From NCBI GenBank assembly GCA_937926195.1, contig CALEXZ010000029.1, forward strand, positions 1 through 64,000: a stretch of 64,000 nt of DNA, written 5' to 3'. The position numbers were made by a program, and so were the translations under genes. This DNA comes from an uncultured Actinomyces sp. Its GTDB lineage: Bacteria > Actinomycetota > Actinomycetes > Actinomycetales > Actinomycetaceae. The notes beneath the pieces were generated by a model, which worked only from the letters and a program-made list of their open reading frames with translations, ran no database searches and was not told where the DNA came from. Of this stretch, positions 17,668-28,486 are shown one piece after another (the first letter of the stretch is position 1; every line of letters begins with the position of its first letter).

Positions 17668-19428
17668 TCAGCACTCGACGACGTTGACGGCCAGGCCGCC
17701 GCGGCTGGTCTCCTTGTACTTGGCGAGCATGTCCTCACCGGTCTGACGCATCGTCTCGATGACCGTGTCCAGGGAGACGGCGTGACGCCCCTGCCCCCAC
17801 AGGGCCATGCGCGCGGCGTTGATCGCCTTGACCGCCGCGACCGCGTTGCGCTCGATGCACGGGATCTGCACGAGCCCGCCCACCGGGTCGCAGGTGAGCC
17901 CCAGGTTGTGCTCCATCGCGATCTCGGCGGCGTTCTCCACCTGCGCGGGGCTGCCTCCCAGGGCCTCGGCGAGCCCGGCCGCCGCCATCGACGACGCCGA
18001 GCCCACCTCCCCCTGGCAGCCGACCTCCGCCCCGGCGATCGACGCGTTGGTCTTGATGAGGGAGCCGACGGCGGTCGCCGCCAGCAGGAACCGGCGCGCG
18101 CCCTCGTCGTCGGCCCCGGGGACGAAGTCCTGGTAGTAGCGCAGCACCGCCGGGACGATCCCCGCCGCCCCGTTGGTGGGGGCGGTGACGACGCGACGCC
18201 CGGCCGCGTTCTCCTCGTTGACGGCCAGGGCGAAGAGGTCCACCCAGTCCATGCCGCGCAGCGGGTCCATCTGGGTGAAGGCGGCCGCCGGTCCTGTGGC
18301 CTGGGCGAGGAGCCGTTCGTGCAGGGCCTTGGCGCGGCGCTGGACGCCCAGGCCGCCCGGCAGGACGCCGCCGGAGGCCATACCGGCCTCGATGCAGGCG
18401 TTCATGGTCTCGCGTAGACGGTCGAGGTAGGCGCGGACCTCGTCCTCGGCCCGGGCGGAGACCTCGTTGGCGAGCACGACGTCGGAGACCCGAAGCCCCT
18501 CACGCTCACAGATGGCGAGCAGCTGCGCGGAGGAGGAGAAGGGGTAGGGGGCGGGCGTCGCGTGCGCCTCGGCGCTGGAGGCGGTGGCCAGGGCCCGGAT
18601 GGACGGCGCGCCCGGGGTGCCCACGTCCTCCATGACGAAGCCCCCGCCCACCGAGTAGTAGGTGCGGCGCAGGACCTCGGCCCCCGTGGCGCAGTAGGCG
18701 GTGAGCGTCATGCCGTTGACGTGGTAGGGCAGGACCCGGCCGGGCAGGAAGTGGATGTCGGTGGCCGGGTCGAAGGGGACGTCGCCGACGCCGTCGACGG
18801 CGAGGGTCCCGGCGGCGGTGACCTCCTCCATCTGACGGGCGCAGACCTCGGCGGGCACCGTCTGCGGCTCGTAGCCTGCCAGGCCCATGACGACGGCCCG
18901 GTCGGTGGCGTGCCCGCGACCGGTGGCCCCGAGCGAGCCGTAGAGCTCGACGGTGAGGCGGGTGACCCTCCCGGCGCCCGCGAGCGCCGCGCCGCGCGAG
19001 CCCGAGCAGCCCGGGTCGGCGGGGTCGGGGGCGCCCGGAGAGTCAGCGGGGTCGGGGGCGGCGCTCGCCACGCTCAGGGCGCCGTCGGGGACGACGGCGT
19101 CCGCCAGCTCGTCCGCGAAGGCCCGCCCGGCGCGCATGGGGCCGACCGTGTGCGAGGAGGAGGGGCCGATGCCGATGCGCATGAGGTCGAAGACGCTCAG
19201 GGGGCGCGAGGCCTGCTCCGCGGAGATCTCACCGGCCAGGAGCGCCGCGGGCGTGGTGGCGTCCAGGGCGGTGAGGTGCACGGTGGCCTCGGCGCCGTCC
19301 TCCGCGGACAGGGCGGAGACGGCACTGGGGCGGGGCAGGGGCGCGGGCCGGTCGTCGACGGTGGCGACGGCACCGACGGCCGTCCCGACGACGACGCTCG
19401 GCCCGGTGCCCATGTGGTCGCTGGTCAT
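17668..19428 (-). CDS. sdaA: Iron-sulfur L-serine ammonia-lyase (single chain)
   Basis: L-serine dehydratase with a 4Fe-4S cluster, converting serine to pyruvate and ammonia. Beta and alpha domains are fused. LSVFDLMRIGIGPSSSHTVGPM marks the beta-domain start. The alpha domain carries NAAGIVPAVLRY, EVGCQGEVGSASSMAAAG and LTCDPVGGLVQIPC, holding the cluster cysteines. Two oddities: about 75 extra residues before the usual start, and a Pro/Asp/Gly-rich insertion of about 40 residues in the beta domain. I use ATG 19428; a TTG at 19455 is also in frame and neither has a strong ribosome site. Serine synthesis genes serA and serC lie 28 kb away. Confidence 0.92.
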   Translation of the reverse strand: MTSDHMGTGPSVVVGTAVGAVATVDDRPAPLPRPSAVSALSAEDGAEATVHLTALDATTPAALLAGEISAEQASRPLSVFDLMRIGIGPSSSHTVGPMRAGRAFADELADAVVPDGALSVASAAPDPADSPGAPDPADPGCSGSRGAALAGAGRVTRLTVELYGSLGATGRGHATDRAVVMGLAGYEPQTVPAEVCARQMEEVTAAGTLAVDGVGDVPFDPATDIHFLPGRVLPYHVNGMTLTAYCATGAEVLRRTYYSVGGGFVMEDVGTPGAPSIRALATASSAEAHATPAPYPFSSSAQLLAICEREGLRVSDVVLANEVSARAEDEVRAYLDRLRETMNACIEAGMASGGVLPGGLGVQRRAKALHERLLAQATGPAAAFTQMDPLRGMDWVDLFALAVNEENAAGRRVVTAPTNGAAGIVPAVLRYYQDFVPGADDEGARRFLLAATAVGSLIKTNASIAGAEVGCQGEVGSASSMAAAGLAEALGGSPAQVENAAEIAMEHNLGLTCDPVGGLVQIPCIERNAVAAVKAINAARMALWGQGRHAVSLDTVIETMRQTGEDMLAKYKETSRGGLAVNVVEC

Positions 19429-19523
19429 GGAGCCATGATGCCCCGCGACGCCCAACCCACCTACTCGGGGCGGGTCACCCCGTCAGCGGCCTTCCGCCCC
19501 GCCCCGAGCCCTCAGCGTCCCGG

Positions 19524-21569
<2,046 letters not shown>

Positions 21570-21623
21570 TGGTCCATCGTCGCGTATGTGGGCGGCTGGG
21601 GCGAGGGCCTGGGTCCGATGGGT

Positions 21624-22964
21624 CTAGGCGCCGACCCGCTGAGCCAGGTCGCGAGCAGGAAACCACATGACCTTTCGCCCTTGCTTGGTACTGGTGAGCA
21701 GACCCCGATGCTCGAGGTCCTGCAGATCCGTGCGGGCCGTCTGCGGGACGACACCATGGGTCGTTCGGTGCGCCTCCACGGTCACGCTGCCGGAGGGATC
21801 GCGAAGGAAGGTCTCGACAAGCGCGACCTGCCGGTGGTTGAGTCCGAGGTCGCGCAGGAGCCGGGTGGCTTCGCGCAGCTGGCCGGTCTTGCGTGCCAGG
21901 TAGGCATCAAGCTCGTCGATCGCCTGCACCACGACCTGTGCCTGAGCCAGGAAGAAGTACGTGAGGTCCCCTTCGTCCTGCTCGGGGAGCAGGAAGCTGC
22001 GCGCGTACTTCGCCGGGGCCTTGCGCAGCAGGCGCGAGATCGACAGGAACTCTGTGAGGAAGAAGCCCTGGCGGAGCATCGACCAGTAGAAGACGGCCCG
22101 CGAGGTACGCCCGTTGCCGTCCGCGAAGTAGTGGTCGTAGCCCATCATGAAGTGCAGCGTGAGCGCGCGCAGGAGCGGTGGCATGTAGGGGACCGTGCCG
22201 TCAGGCCGGTCGGAGTCGTTGGCGAAGCCGCATAGAGTCTCAAGCCGTTCGGGCAGGGTCTCGGCCGGGGGCGGGACGTGAAGGACCTGCTCCTCGGTCT
22301 GGGTGCCGTAGATGCGGACCCTCGGCTCCCCCGGACGCTGGAGCCGACCGGCGTCAGCCGGGTCGTCGAGCGTGCCGTCTGTGACGATCCGGTGGATCTC
22401 ACGTACGAGCCCGGGCGTCAGCCGCTCGTCCTTGAGCTCGATGACGCGCTGCATCGCACTGTAGTTGTTGAGGATCATCCGCTCGCTACGGTCACGGGGG
22501 GCACGGTCATCCCTCAGCATCTGCTTGGCCCGTAGCCGAGAGGTCGAGGCCCCTTCCAACTGCGAGGAGGTCATCGCCTCCTCGATGAGGGAGCGCACGA
22601 GGTAGCGATCTCGCGTCGCGGCGTTGGCGATGGGCTCGGGCAGCTCGACCTGGCCCCGCGCTCGCGCGGACACGTCATCGATGACGCGCAGGAGCGGGTC
22701 CGGCAGGTTGTAGGTGAACCGGGTCCCGTCCTTCATCGTGAACGGAGTGGGCCGGGCGGTCTGGGCTCGGCGCAGCCGCACGGCCGCCCACCACTGCTCA
22801 CGTGTGAGGCCCGCTGGAGGGTCGTGGCGGAAGAACCATTCCCATGGCCGGTAGTCGGTGTCCGCCGTCGACGGCGACACGAGCACCTCGGTCAGACGTC
22901 CGTCCTCAGCCAGGCGAGCCAGCAGCACCTCCATGGCCGCTGGCGGTGGAACAGGACCCTTCAT
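21624..22964 (-). CDS. Fic-domain AMPylase with C-terminal winged helix
   Basis: A 446-residue Fic protein with an N-terminal DUF4172-like region. The Fic motif HYFADGNGRTSR is complete, with catalytic His and both nucleotide-binding Arg. The inhibitory helix SSQLEG lies in the same chain before the core, which makes this a class II Fic protein. The C-terminal 90 residues read as a winged helix (LNHRQVALVETFLRDPSGSVTVEAHRTTHGVVPQTARTDL), as in Fic proteins suspected of controlling their own gene. It probably transfers AMP to a protein hydroxyl; target unknown. ATG 22964 has only a distant GAGG. An inverted-repeat site lies just upstream. Confidence 0.9.
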   Translation of the reverse strand: MKGPVPPPAAMEVLLARLAEDGRLTEVLVSPSTADTDYRPWEWFFRHDPPAGLTREQWWAAVRLRRAQTARPTPFTMKDGTRFTYNLPDPLLRVIDDVSARARGQVELPEPIANAATRDRYLVRSLIEEAMTSSQLEGASTSRLRAKQMLRDDRAPRDRSERMILNNYSAMQRVIELKDERLTPGLVREIHRIVTDGTLDDPADAGRLQRPGEPRVRIYGTQTEEQVLHVPPPAETLPERLETLCGFANDSDRPDGTVPYMPPLLRALTLHFMMGYDHYFADGNGRTSRAVFYWSMLRQGFFLTEFLSISRLLRKAPAKYARSFLLPEQDEGDLTYFFLAQAQVVVQAIDELDAYLARKTGQLREATRLLRDLGLNHRQVALVETFLRDPSGSVTVEAHRTTHGVVPQTARTDLQDLEHRGLLTSTKQGRKVMWFPARDLAQRVGA

Positions 22965-22997
22965 GCCACAGCAACCTCACTGCCGACCTGCCACTTG

Positions 22998-23022
22998 CTG
23001 CTAACTTAGCCCAAATTAGCAG
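22998..23022. promoter_or_regulatory. Inverted-repeat operator upstream of fic
   Basis: CTGCTAA (22998-23004) and TTAGCAG (23016-23022) are perfect seven-base arms. The first half also forms an 11-base palindrome GCTAACTTAGC (23000-23010), so three TTAGC/GCTAA half-sites lie in 25 bases. It is AT-rich in a GC-rich genome and 34 bases before the fic ATG. It could bind the Fic winged helix. Confidence 0.5.
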
Positions 23023-23083
23023 TTATCGACAGTTGTGGACACCATGTTTGCACTGCGCCCGATGCGCGGGCACGCTTCTTCCT

Positions 23084-23908
23084 ATGACTACAGTCGACAA
23101 GCCCCTTCCTCCGATCGCCCTCGCCATCGCCGGCTCGGAGGCCGCCGGCGGCGCAGGCGCGCAGACCGACCTCAGGACCTTCACCCAGCTGGGCGTGTAC
23201 GGCTGCGTGGCCCTGACCTGCATCGTCTCCATGGACCCGAAGAACAACTTCGACCACCGCGTGGTGGGTATCGAGCCGCAGGTGCTCCTGGACCAGATCG
23301 AGGCCTGCGTGGGGGTCAACCCCCGCATCGACGCCGTCAAGATCGGCATGCTCGGCTCGGCCCCGACGATCGACGCGGTGGACGCCGCCCTGGAGACGTA
23401 CCAGCTGCCGACGGTGGTGCTTGACCCGGTGCTCATCTGCAAGGGCCAGGAGTTCGCGGGCGCCAAGGCGGTCGATGACGCGCTGCGGTCCAAGATCTTG
23501 CCGCGCGCCACGATGACGACGCCGAACCTGTTCGAGGCGGCGACCCTGGCGGGGATGGAGGAGATCACCACTGTCGCCCAGCTCAAGGACGCCGCCAAGC
23601 GCATCCACGACCACGGTGTGCCGAACGTGCTGGCGAAGGCCGGTCCGAGCCTGGGCACCGGCACGGCACTGGACGTGTTCTACGACGGCTCGACCCTGGA
23701 GGTCCTGGAGGTCCCGGCCGTCGGCACCGAGCGCGTGCACGGGGCGGGCTGCACCCTGGCCGCGGCGGTCACCGCCGAGCTCGCCAAGGGGGCGACCCCG
23801 CTGGAGGCCGCGGTCACCGCGAAGAACGTCGTGGCCGCCTCCATCGGTATGCGCGGCAACATCCCGTACCCCTACGTGTTCCAGGGCTGGTACACGGCTA
23901 AGGCGTAG
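23084..23908 (+). CDS. pdxK: Pyridoxal/pyridoxine kinase (PdxK, ThiD-like fold)
   Basis: A 274-residue ribokinase-fold kinase making pyridoxal phosphate by salvage. It follows the Gram-positive PdxK/ThiD pattern: LAIAGSEAAGGAGAQTDLRT at the start, VVLDPVLICKGQEF, TPNLFEAATLAGM, and the anion-hole/catalytic loop HGAGCTLAAAVTAEL with the catalytic Cys of this subgroup. The CKGQEF segment and HGAGCT order favour PdxK over HMP-phosphate kinase, but ThiD activity is not excluded. ATG 23084 is chosen over upstream open frame because the conserved core begins at residue 9. Its last two codons and stop are duplicated 51 bases downstream. Confidence 0.85.
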   Translation: MTTVDKPLPPIALAIAGSEAAGGAGAQTDLRTFTQLGVYGCVALTCIVSMDPKNNFDHRVVGIEPQVLLDQIEACVGVNPRIDAVKIGMLGSAPTIDAVDAALETYQLPTVVLDPVLICKGQEFAGAKAVDDALRSKILPRATMTTPNLFEAATLAGMEEITTVAQLKDAAKRIHDHGVPNVLAKAGPSLGTGTALDVFYDGSTLEVLEVPAVGTERVHGAGCTLAAAVTAELAKGATPLEAAVTAKNVVAASIGMRGNIPYPYVFQGWYTAKA

Positions 23909-23920
23909 CGCCAGCGCAGC
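23900..23920 (+). repeat. 21-bp direct repeat, copy 1 (end of pdxK)
   Basis: Spans the last codons and stop of pdxK and is repeated exactly at 23951-23971. It looks like a local tandem duplication of the gene end. Confidence 0.8.
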
Positions 23921-23950
23921 CGGGGGCGGGCACGGCGCACCAACCCAGCC

Positions 23951-23971
23951 AAGGCGTAGCGCCAGCGCAGC
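23951..23971 (+). repeat. 21-bp direct repeat, copy 2
   Basis: Exact copy of 23900-23920, lying between the pdxK stop and the terminator hairpin. Confidence 0.8.
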
Positions 23972-23982
23972 AACGTGACAGC

Positions 23983-24021
23983 GGCGGGGCCGCTCCGGTT
24001 CGTCACCGGGGCGGCCCCGCC
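23983..24021. terminator. Bidirectional terminator between pdxK and ddaH
   Basis: Eleven-base GC-rich arms GGCGGGGCCGC (23983-23993) and GCGGCCCCGCC (24011-24021) with a 17-base loop. It stands between two convergent genes and should serve both. Confidence 0.75.
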
Positions 24022-24027
24022 GTCGTC

Positions 24028-24816
24028 TCAGCTGGGGCAGCCGCGAAGCCGCACGGACAGGCAGGTGACGCAGCCCTCAAGCTTCTCGTACTCGGAGATG
24101 TCGACCTCCATGACCTCGTAGCCGAGGTCACGGAACATCTGGGCCGAGCGCGGGGCGTCTGCTGCCATGAGCAGGCGGTTGCCGCCAAGGAGGACGACGT
24201 GGCTGCCGGACTCCTCGGGCACCGCCATGAACCTGTCCCACACCGTCGGGTCGTCAACGAGCGGCTCGTAGCCGATGACCGTGCCGTCGGGCAGGGCCGT
24301 GACGGCGGACTTCAGGTGCAGCACCTTGGTGAGGGGCACACCGATGGTCTCGGCGCCCTGCTCGGCGAGGATCTCGCGCAGCTGGCGCAGCCCCTCCTCG
24401 TTGGTCCGGCCGCCCTGCCCGACCCAGACCTTGCCGCCGTACTTGAGGATGTCGCCGCCGTCGAGCGTGCCGGGGGCCTCGATACGGCGGATGGTGTAGC
24501 CGAGCGCGGCGACGGCCTTCTCCGCCGCCTCGGTCTCGGGCTTGCGGGAGTCCGCGCCGGGGCGGGTGATAACCGCGACGTCGCCGTAGACGAAGACGGC
24601 GTCCTCGATGAAGACGGAGTCGGGGCAGTCGGGGGCGGGCTCAACCTCGATGGTCTCCCAGCCGGCGGCGCCCAGCGCGTCGACGTAGCCCTGCCACTGT
24701 CGCTCGGCGAGCGCCATGTCGACCTCGGAGCGCTCGATGTGGGTGACGAGTCCCTCGGCGAGACGCGGGCTCGTACGGCGGATGAGGGCCTTGTGGGCCT
24801 CGGAGGCGATGGACAC
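24028..24816 (-). CDS. ddaH: Dimethylarginine dimethylaminohydrolase (dimethylargininase)
   Basis: A 262-residue amidinotransferase-fold enzyme that hydrolyses N-methylated arginines to citrulline and methylamines. Substrate and catalytic motifs are present: PDSVFIEDAVFVYGDVAVITRPG, GTLDGGDILKYG, LHLKSAVTAL with the catalytic His, and the C-terminal GCVTCLSVRLRGCPS with the nucleophile Cys. ATG 24816. It is divergent from an amino-acid permease, with 138 bases between. The enzyme may act on host-derived methylarginines or on arginine; the first is the family assignment. Confidence 0.88.
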   Translation of the reverse strand: MSIASEAHKALIRRTSPRLAEGLVTHIERSEVDMALAERQWQGYVDALGAAGWETIEVEPAPDCPDSVFIEDAVFVYGDVAVITRPGADSRKPETEAAEKAVAALGYTIRRIEAPGTLDGGDILKYGGKVWVGQGGRTNEEGLRQLREILAEQGAETIGVPLTKVLHLKSAVTALPDGTVIGYEPLVDDPTVWDRFMAVPEESGSHVVLLGGNRLLMAADAPRSAQMFRDLGYEVMEVDISEYEKLEGCVTCLSVRLRGCPS

Positions 24817-24873
24817 GTGGGGCTCCGTTCGGTGATGGGCGCTTGACCGACACAGCCGTATGAGTATGCGGCC

Positions 24874-24886
24874 TTGTGGTACACAA
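24874..24886. promoter_or_regulatory. Palindrome in divergent ddaH/permease promoter region
   Basis: TTGTG-GTA-CACAA, perfect five-base arms, midway between the two divergent starts. A shared regulator of ddaH and the permease could bind here. Short, so tentative. Confidence 0.35.
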
Positions 24887-24954
24887 CACTACTGGGCGCG
24901 AGCAACGACCGCGGCGCCCGACGTACCGGACGGGCTACCGCGAAACGAGACCAC

Positions 24955-26535
24955 ATGAGCCACCTCTCCAGCACGCCACCCTCCGACGCGTCCGCGCACG
25001 GCACAGCAGCCGCCGTCGCCCCCGCCGCGGCACCCTCCGCCGCGGCCGGCAGCACCGGCCCCAGCGCCGCCTCCGGCGACACCGCCACCGGCGCGGGCAG
25101 CCTGCAGCGCACCCTCAAGGCGCGGCACGTCAACCTCATCGCCGTCGGCGGGGCGATCGGCACCGGCCTGTTCGTCGGTACCGGCGCCTCCATCTCCTCC
25201 GCGGGCCCGGGCGGCGCCGTCCTGTCCTACGGGGTCATCGGTATCGCCATCTACTTCATGATGACCGCGCTGGGTGAGATGGTCACGCACCGGCCGGTCG
25301 CCGGCGCCTTCGAGACCTACACGGGCGAGTACGTCGAGCCCGGGGCGGGCTTCATGATCGGGTGGACCTACTGGTACTCCTGCGCCATGACGATCGCCGT
25401 CGAGCTCGTCGCCACCTCGATCATCATGAAGTTCTGGTTCCCCCACAGCCCGTCGCTGCTGTGGAGCGTCCTGTTCCTCGGGATCATCCTCGCCCTCAAC
25501 CTCTTCAGCGCGAAGGCCTTCGGCGAGGCGGAGTTCTGGTTTGCCGGGATCAAGGTCGTCACGATCATCGTCTTCCTCGTCCTGGGTGTGGCGATGATCC
25601 TGGGCGTCCTCGGCGGGCACACCGGCGGGCTGTCGAGCTGGACCACCGGGGAGGCTCCCTTCGTCGGTGGCCTCGGCGGGACGCTCGGGGTGTTCATGGT
25701 CGCCGGGTTCTCCTTCATCGGCGTCGAGTCGGCGGCCGTCGCCGCGGGCGAGGCGGAGAACCCCCGTGTCAACATGCCCAAGGCCATCAACTCGGTGTTC
25801 TGGCGCATCCTGCTGTTCTACATCGGGGCCATCGCCGTCGTCGCCACCCTGGTGGCCTACACCGACCCCAGCCTCCTGCAGGCCTCCGAGTCCAATATCG
25901 CCGCCAGCCCCTTCACCCTCGTCTTCAAGCGGGTGGGGCTGGCCGCTGCGGCGGCCGTCATGAACGCGGTCGTGCTGACCTCGGTGCTCTCAGCCGGAAA
26001 CTCGACCCTCTACATCGGCTCGCGCCTGCTCTACTCGATGGCCCAGACCGGCAAGGCGCCTCGGGTGCTCGCCCGCACGAGCAGCCACGGCGTGCCCGTC
26101 TGGGGTGTTCTCGTCACGGTCGCCGTCTCGACGCTCGGCTTCCTGTCCTCCCTGGTCGGCGACTCCGTGGCCTACACGTGGTTCTACAACGCGACCGGGC
26201 TGACCGGCTTCATCGTCTGGTTCGGCGTGTGCCTGGCGCACCTGCGCTTCCGCGCCGCCTGGAAGGCGCAGGGGCACGACCCCTCCGAGCTGCCGTACCG
26301 GGCTCGCTTCTACCCCTGGGGCACCTGGTTCGCGCTCATCGTGTTCGTCGGCGTCATCATCGGCCAGGGCGCCATGCTTGTCGTCAACGGCGAGTTCGAC
26401 TGGTACGGGCTGCTCGTGGCCTACGTCGGCCTGCCGATCGCCGTCGGCCTGTGGCTCGGGTACAGGCTCGTCACGCGCACCCGACCCACTCCGCTGGCCG
26501 AGCTCGACCTGTCGGCCGACGACGTCGAGGAGTAG
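24955..26535 (+). CDS. Amino-acid permease, APC superfamily (AAT/LysP-like)
   Basis: A 526-residue transporter with 12 hydrophobic helices after a 50-residue Ala/Ser-rich tail. The first helix region LQRTLKARHVNLIAVGGAIGTGLFVGTG is the AAT family signature. EMVTHRPVAGAFETYTGEYVEPGAGFMIGW and AGFSFIGVESAAVAAGEAENPR follow it. The latter resembles the LysP/basic or aromatic amino acid branch. ATG 24955 is chosen because it starts just before the family core tail and has GAGA upstream. Divergence from ddaH suggests import of arginine-like amino acids, which is inference. Confidence 0.88.
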   Translation: MSHLSSTPPSDASAHGTAAAVAPAAAPSAAAGSTGPSAASGDTATGAGSLQRTLKARHVNLIAVGGAIGTGLFVGTGASISSAGPGGAVLSYGVIGIAIYFMMTALGEMVTHRPVAGAFETYTGEYVEPGAGFMIGWTYWYSCAMTIAVELVATSIIMKFWFPHSPSLLWSVLFLGIILALNLFSAKAFGEAEFWFAGIKVVTIIVFLVLGVAMILGVLGGHTGGLSSWTTGEAPFVGGLGGTLGVFMVAGFSFIGVESAAVAAGEAENPRVNMPKAINSVFWRILLFYIGAIAVVATLVAYTDPSLLQASESNIAASPFTLVFKRVGLAAAAAVMNAVVLTSVLSAGNSTLYIGSRLLYSMAQTGKAPRVLARTSSHGVPVWGVLVTVAVSTLGFLSSLVGDSVAYTWFYNATGLTGFIVWFGVCLAHLRFRAAWKAQGHDPSELPYRARFYPWGTWFALIVFVGVIIGQGAMLVVNGEFDWYGLLVAYVGLPIAVGLWLGYRLVTRTRPTPLAELDLSADDVEE

Positions 26536-26558
26536 CCCGGTCCGGGCGGGCACCCGCC

Positions 26559-26582
26559 GTCGGCCTCCCTCCCGAGGCCGAC
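26559..26582. terminator. Terminator hairpin between permease and dnaB
   Basis: Arms GTCGGCCTC (26559-26567) and GAGGCCGAC (26574-26582) with a six-base loop, between convergent genes. Confidence 0.6.
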
Positions 26583-26633
26583 CCGGATCCGCACCGGAGC
26601 CGCACCCGCTCCCGGCCGGCCAGCGTCCCCGGC

Positions 26634-28163
26634 TCAGTACTCGGGCTCGGCGGGGGCGATGTCGCGGGCCATGTTGGCGAATCGCGACAGGTGCCCCTGG
26701 AAGGCCACGGGGATGACACGGGTCTGGCCGTTGCGGTGCTTGGCGACGATGATGTCGGCCTCCCCCGGCCGGTCCTCGGGCTGGTAGTACTCGGGGCGGT
26801 GCAGCAGCATGATGATGTCGGCGTCCTGCTCCAGCGAGCCGGACTCACGCAGGTCGCTCATCTGCGGCTTGTTGCCGGTGCGCTGCTCGGGACCGCGGTT
26901 GAGCTGGGCGACGGCGATGACGGGGATCTCGAGCTCCTTGGCGAGCAGCTTGAGGGAGCGGGAGAACTCCGAGACCTCCTGCTGGCGTGACTCCACGCGC
27001 TTGCCCGAGCTCATGAGCTGCAGGTAGTCGATGACCATGAGACCCAGGTTGTGCTGCTGCTTGAGCCGCAGCGCCTTGGAGCGGATCTCGGGCATCGTGA
27101 GGTTCGGCGAGTCGTCGATGAACAGAGGCGCCTCGCTCACCGGGTTGTAGGTCAGGGCGACGTCGGTCCAGTCGCGGTCATTCATCTTCTTGCCGCCGCG
27201 CAGCTTGGTCATCTCGACGCCGGACTCGGCGGCCAGCACGCGCATCATGAGCTCACTGCGCCCCATCTCCAGCGAGAAGTAGCACGAGGCGATGGGCCTG
27301 CCGTTCTCGTCGCGCGAGTGGATCGAGGCGGAGCGGCAGATGTCGACGGCGAGAGTGGACTTACCCATGGCGGGGCGCGCGGCGATGATGATCATCTGGC
27401 CGCCCTTGAGGCCGCCGGTGAAGAGCTCGTCGAGCTCGATGAAGCCCGTGGGCACGCCGGAGGCGGCACCCCGGTCCTGGGACTGGCCCGCCTCGATCTC
27501 GAGGTTGATCTCGTTGAGGAGGCTGCCGACGGAGACGTAGTCCTCACGGTCGCCCTCGCGGTGGGCGACGGCGTAGACCTCCGCCTCGGCCATGGTGACG
27601 AGCTCGTCGATGTCACCGGCGTCGGTGGAGAAGCCGAGCTGGGTGATGCGTGTGCCGGCCTGCACGAGGCCGCGCATGAGGGACTTCTCCTTGACGATGC
27701 GCGCGTAGTAGGCGGCGTTGGCGGCCACCTGGACGCCGGCGATGAGGTCGGCGAGGTAGGAGGCGCCGCCGACGATCTCCAGCTCGCCGCGCTTGGAGAG
27801 CTCGTCGGCGACGATAAGGGCGTCGGCGGGCTCGGAGCGGTTGTAGATCTCGACGATGGCGTCGAAGATCATCTCGTGCGCGGGCTTGTAGAACTCGGGG
27901 CCGCGCAGCACCTCGATGACGTCGGTGACGGCCTCCTTGCTCATGAGCATGCCGCCCAGCGTGGCCATCTCCGCGGCGAGGTCCTGCGGGGGCACACGGT
28001 CGAAGACGCCGTCGAAGCGGGCACCGCGCTGCTCCCGTCCGTCACCCCGGTCTCGTGCGTCCGGACGGCGAGGCCCCCGGTCGTCGCCGTCGGCGCGGCG
28101 GCCGAGCGCGCCCGGGAAGGAGTGCTCGTAGCCGGGACCGGCCCCCGGGTCGATGTCCGTCAT
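26634..28163 (-). CDS. dnaB: Replicative DNA helicase
   Basis: DnaB, 509 residues, the hexameric helicase that unwinds DNA at the replication fork. An actinobacterial Arg/Gly/Asp-rich leader of about 50 residues precedes the N-terminal collar (RVPPQDLAAEMATLGGMLMSKEAV). The RecA-like domain has Walker A ARPAMGKSTLAVD, the FSLEMGRSELMMR segment, Walker B LMVIDYLQLM and the arginine-finger region ESGSLEQDADIIMLLHR. No intein is present. ATG 28163. In relatives it usually lies close to rplI; here a MATE gene and a DUF559 gene sit between. Confidence 0.97.
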   Translation of the reverse strand: MTDIDPGAGPGYEHSFPGALGRRADGDDRGPRRPDARDRGDGREQRGARFDGVFDRVPPQDLAAEMATLGGMLMSKEAVTDVIEVLRGPEFYKPAHEMIFDAIVEIYNRSEPADALIVADELSKRGELEIVGGASYLADLIAGVQVAANAAYYARIVKEKSLMRGLVQAGTRITQLGFSTDAGDIDELVTMAEAEVYAVAHREGDREDYVSVGSLLNEINLEIEAGQSQDRGAASGVPTGFIELDELFTGGLKGGQMIIIAARPAMGKSTLAVDICRSASIHSRDENGRPIASCYFSLEMGRSELMMRVLAAESGVEMTKLRGGKKMNDRDWTDVALTYNPVSEAPLFIDDSPNLTMPEIRSKALRLKQQHNLGLMVIDYLQLMSSGKRVESRQQEVSEFSRSLKLLAKELEIPVIAVAQLNRGPEQRTGNKPQMSDLRESGSLEQDADIIMLLHRPEYYQPEDRPGEADIIVAKHRNGQTRVIPVAFQGHLSRFANMARDIAPAEPEY

Positions 28164-28281
28164 GCGCTCCTCCTCGCCGAGCCGGGCGTGGTGGGGGACG
28201 CTCCCCTGCGTTGCTCAGGCCTCGTGCGCGCGCACCATAACCATCGTCGCAGGCCTGAGCAAACGCCCGTGAGCGCCTGAA

Positions 28282-28486
28282 TGTGGACAACGGCCAGCAG
28301 CCTGTGGAGGCCTCCTGTGCTCCTGTGCCCGACACGCACACCGCATGTGGATAACCATGTGACAAACTCATACGATCAATAACATAGGCGGCGCGAATCC
28401 CTTTGTTTCCAAGGGCATCTCCGTGTTCTCCCAGCGCGTGACACATGTTCGTTGATCTGTGGATAAGTCGCTTCTCCTGTGGATGA
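28282..28486. other. DnaA-box cluster in dnaB upstream region
   Basis: The 576-base gap 28164-28739 holds no gene but has DnaA boxes in one orientation: TGTGGACAA at 28282-28290, TGTGGATAA at 28346-28354 and 28458-28466 (perfect consensus complements), and the near match TGTGGATGA at 28478-28486. Between them lies an AT-rich stretch at about 28360-28390. This may control dnaB, titrate DnaA or form part of an origin-proximal region. dnaA and dnaN are not in the window, so I do not call it oriC. Confidence 0.6.

Noticed and set aside
28282..28486. Chromosomal origin oriC
   Set aside because: DnaA boxes are present, but dnaA, dnaN and a clear unwinding region are not, and the boxes are few.
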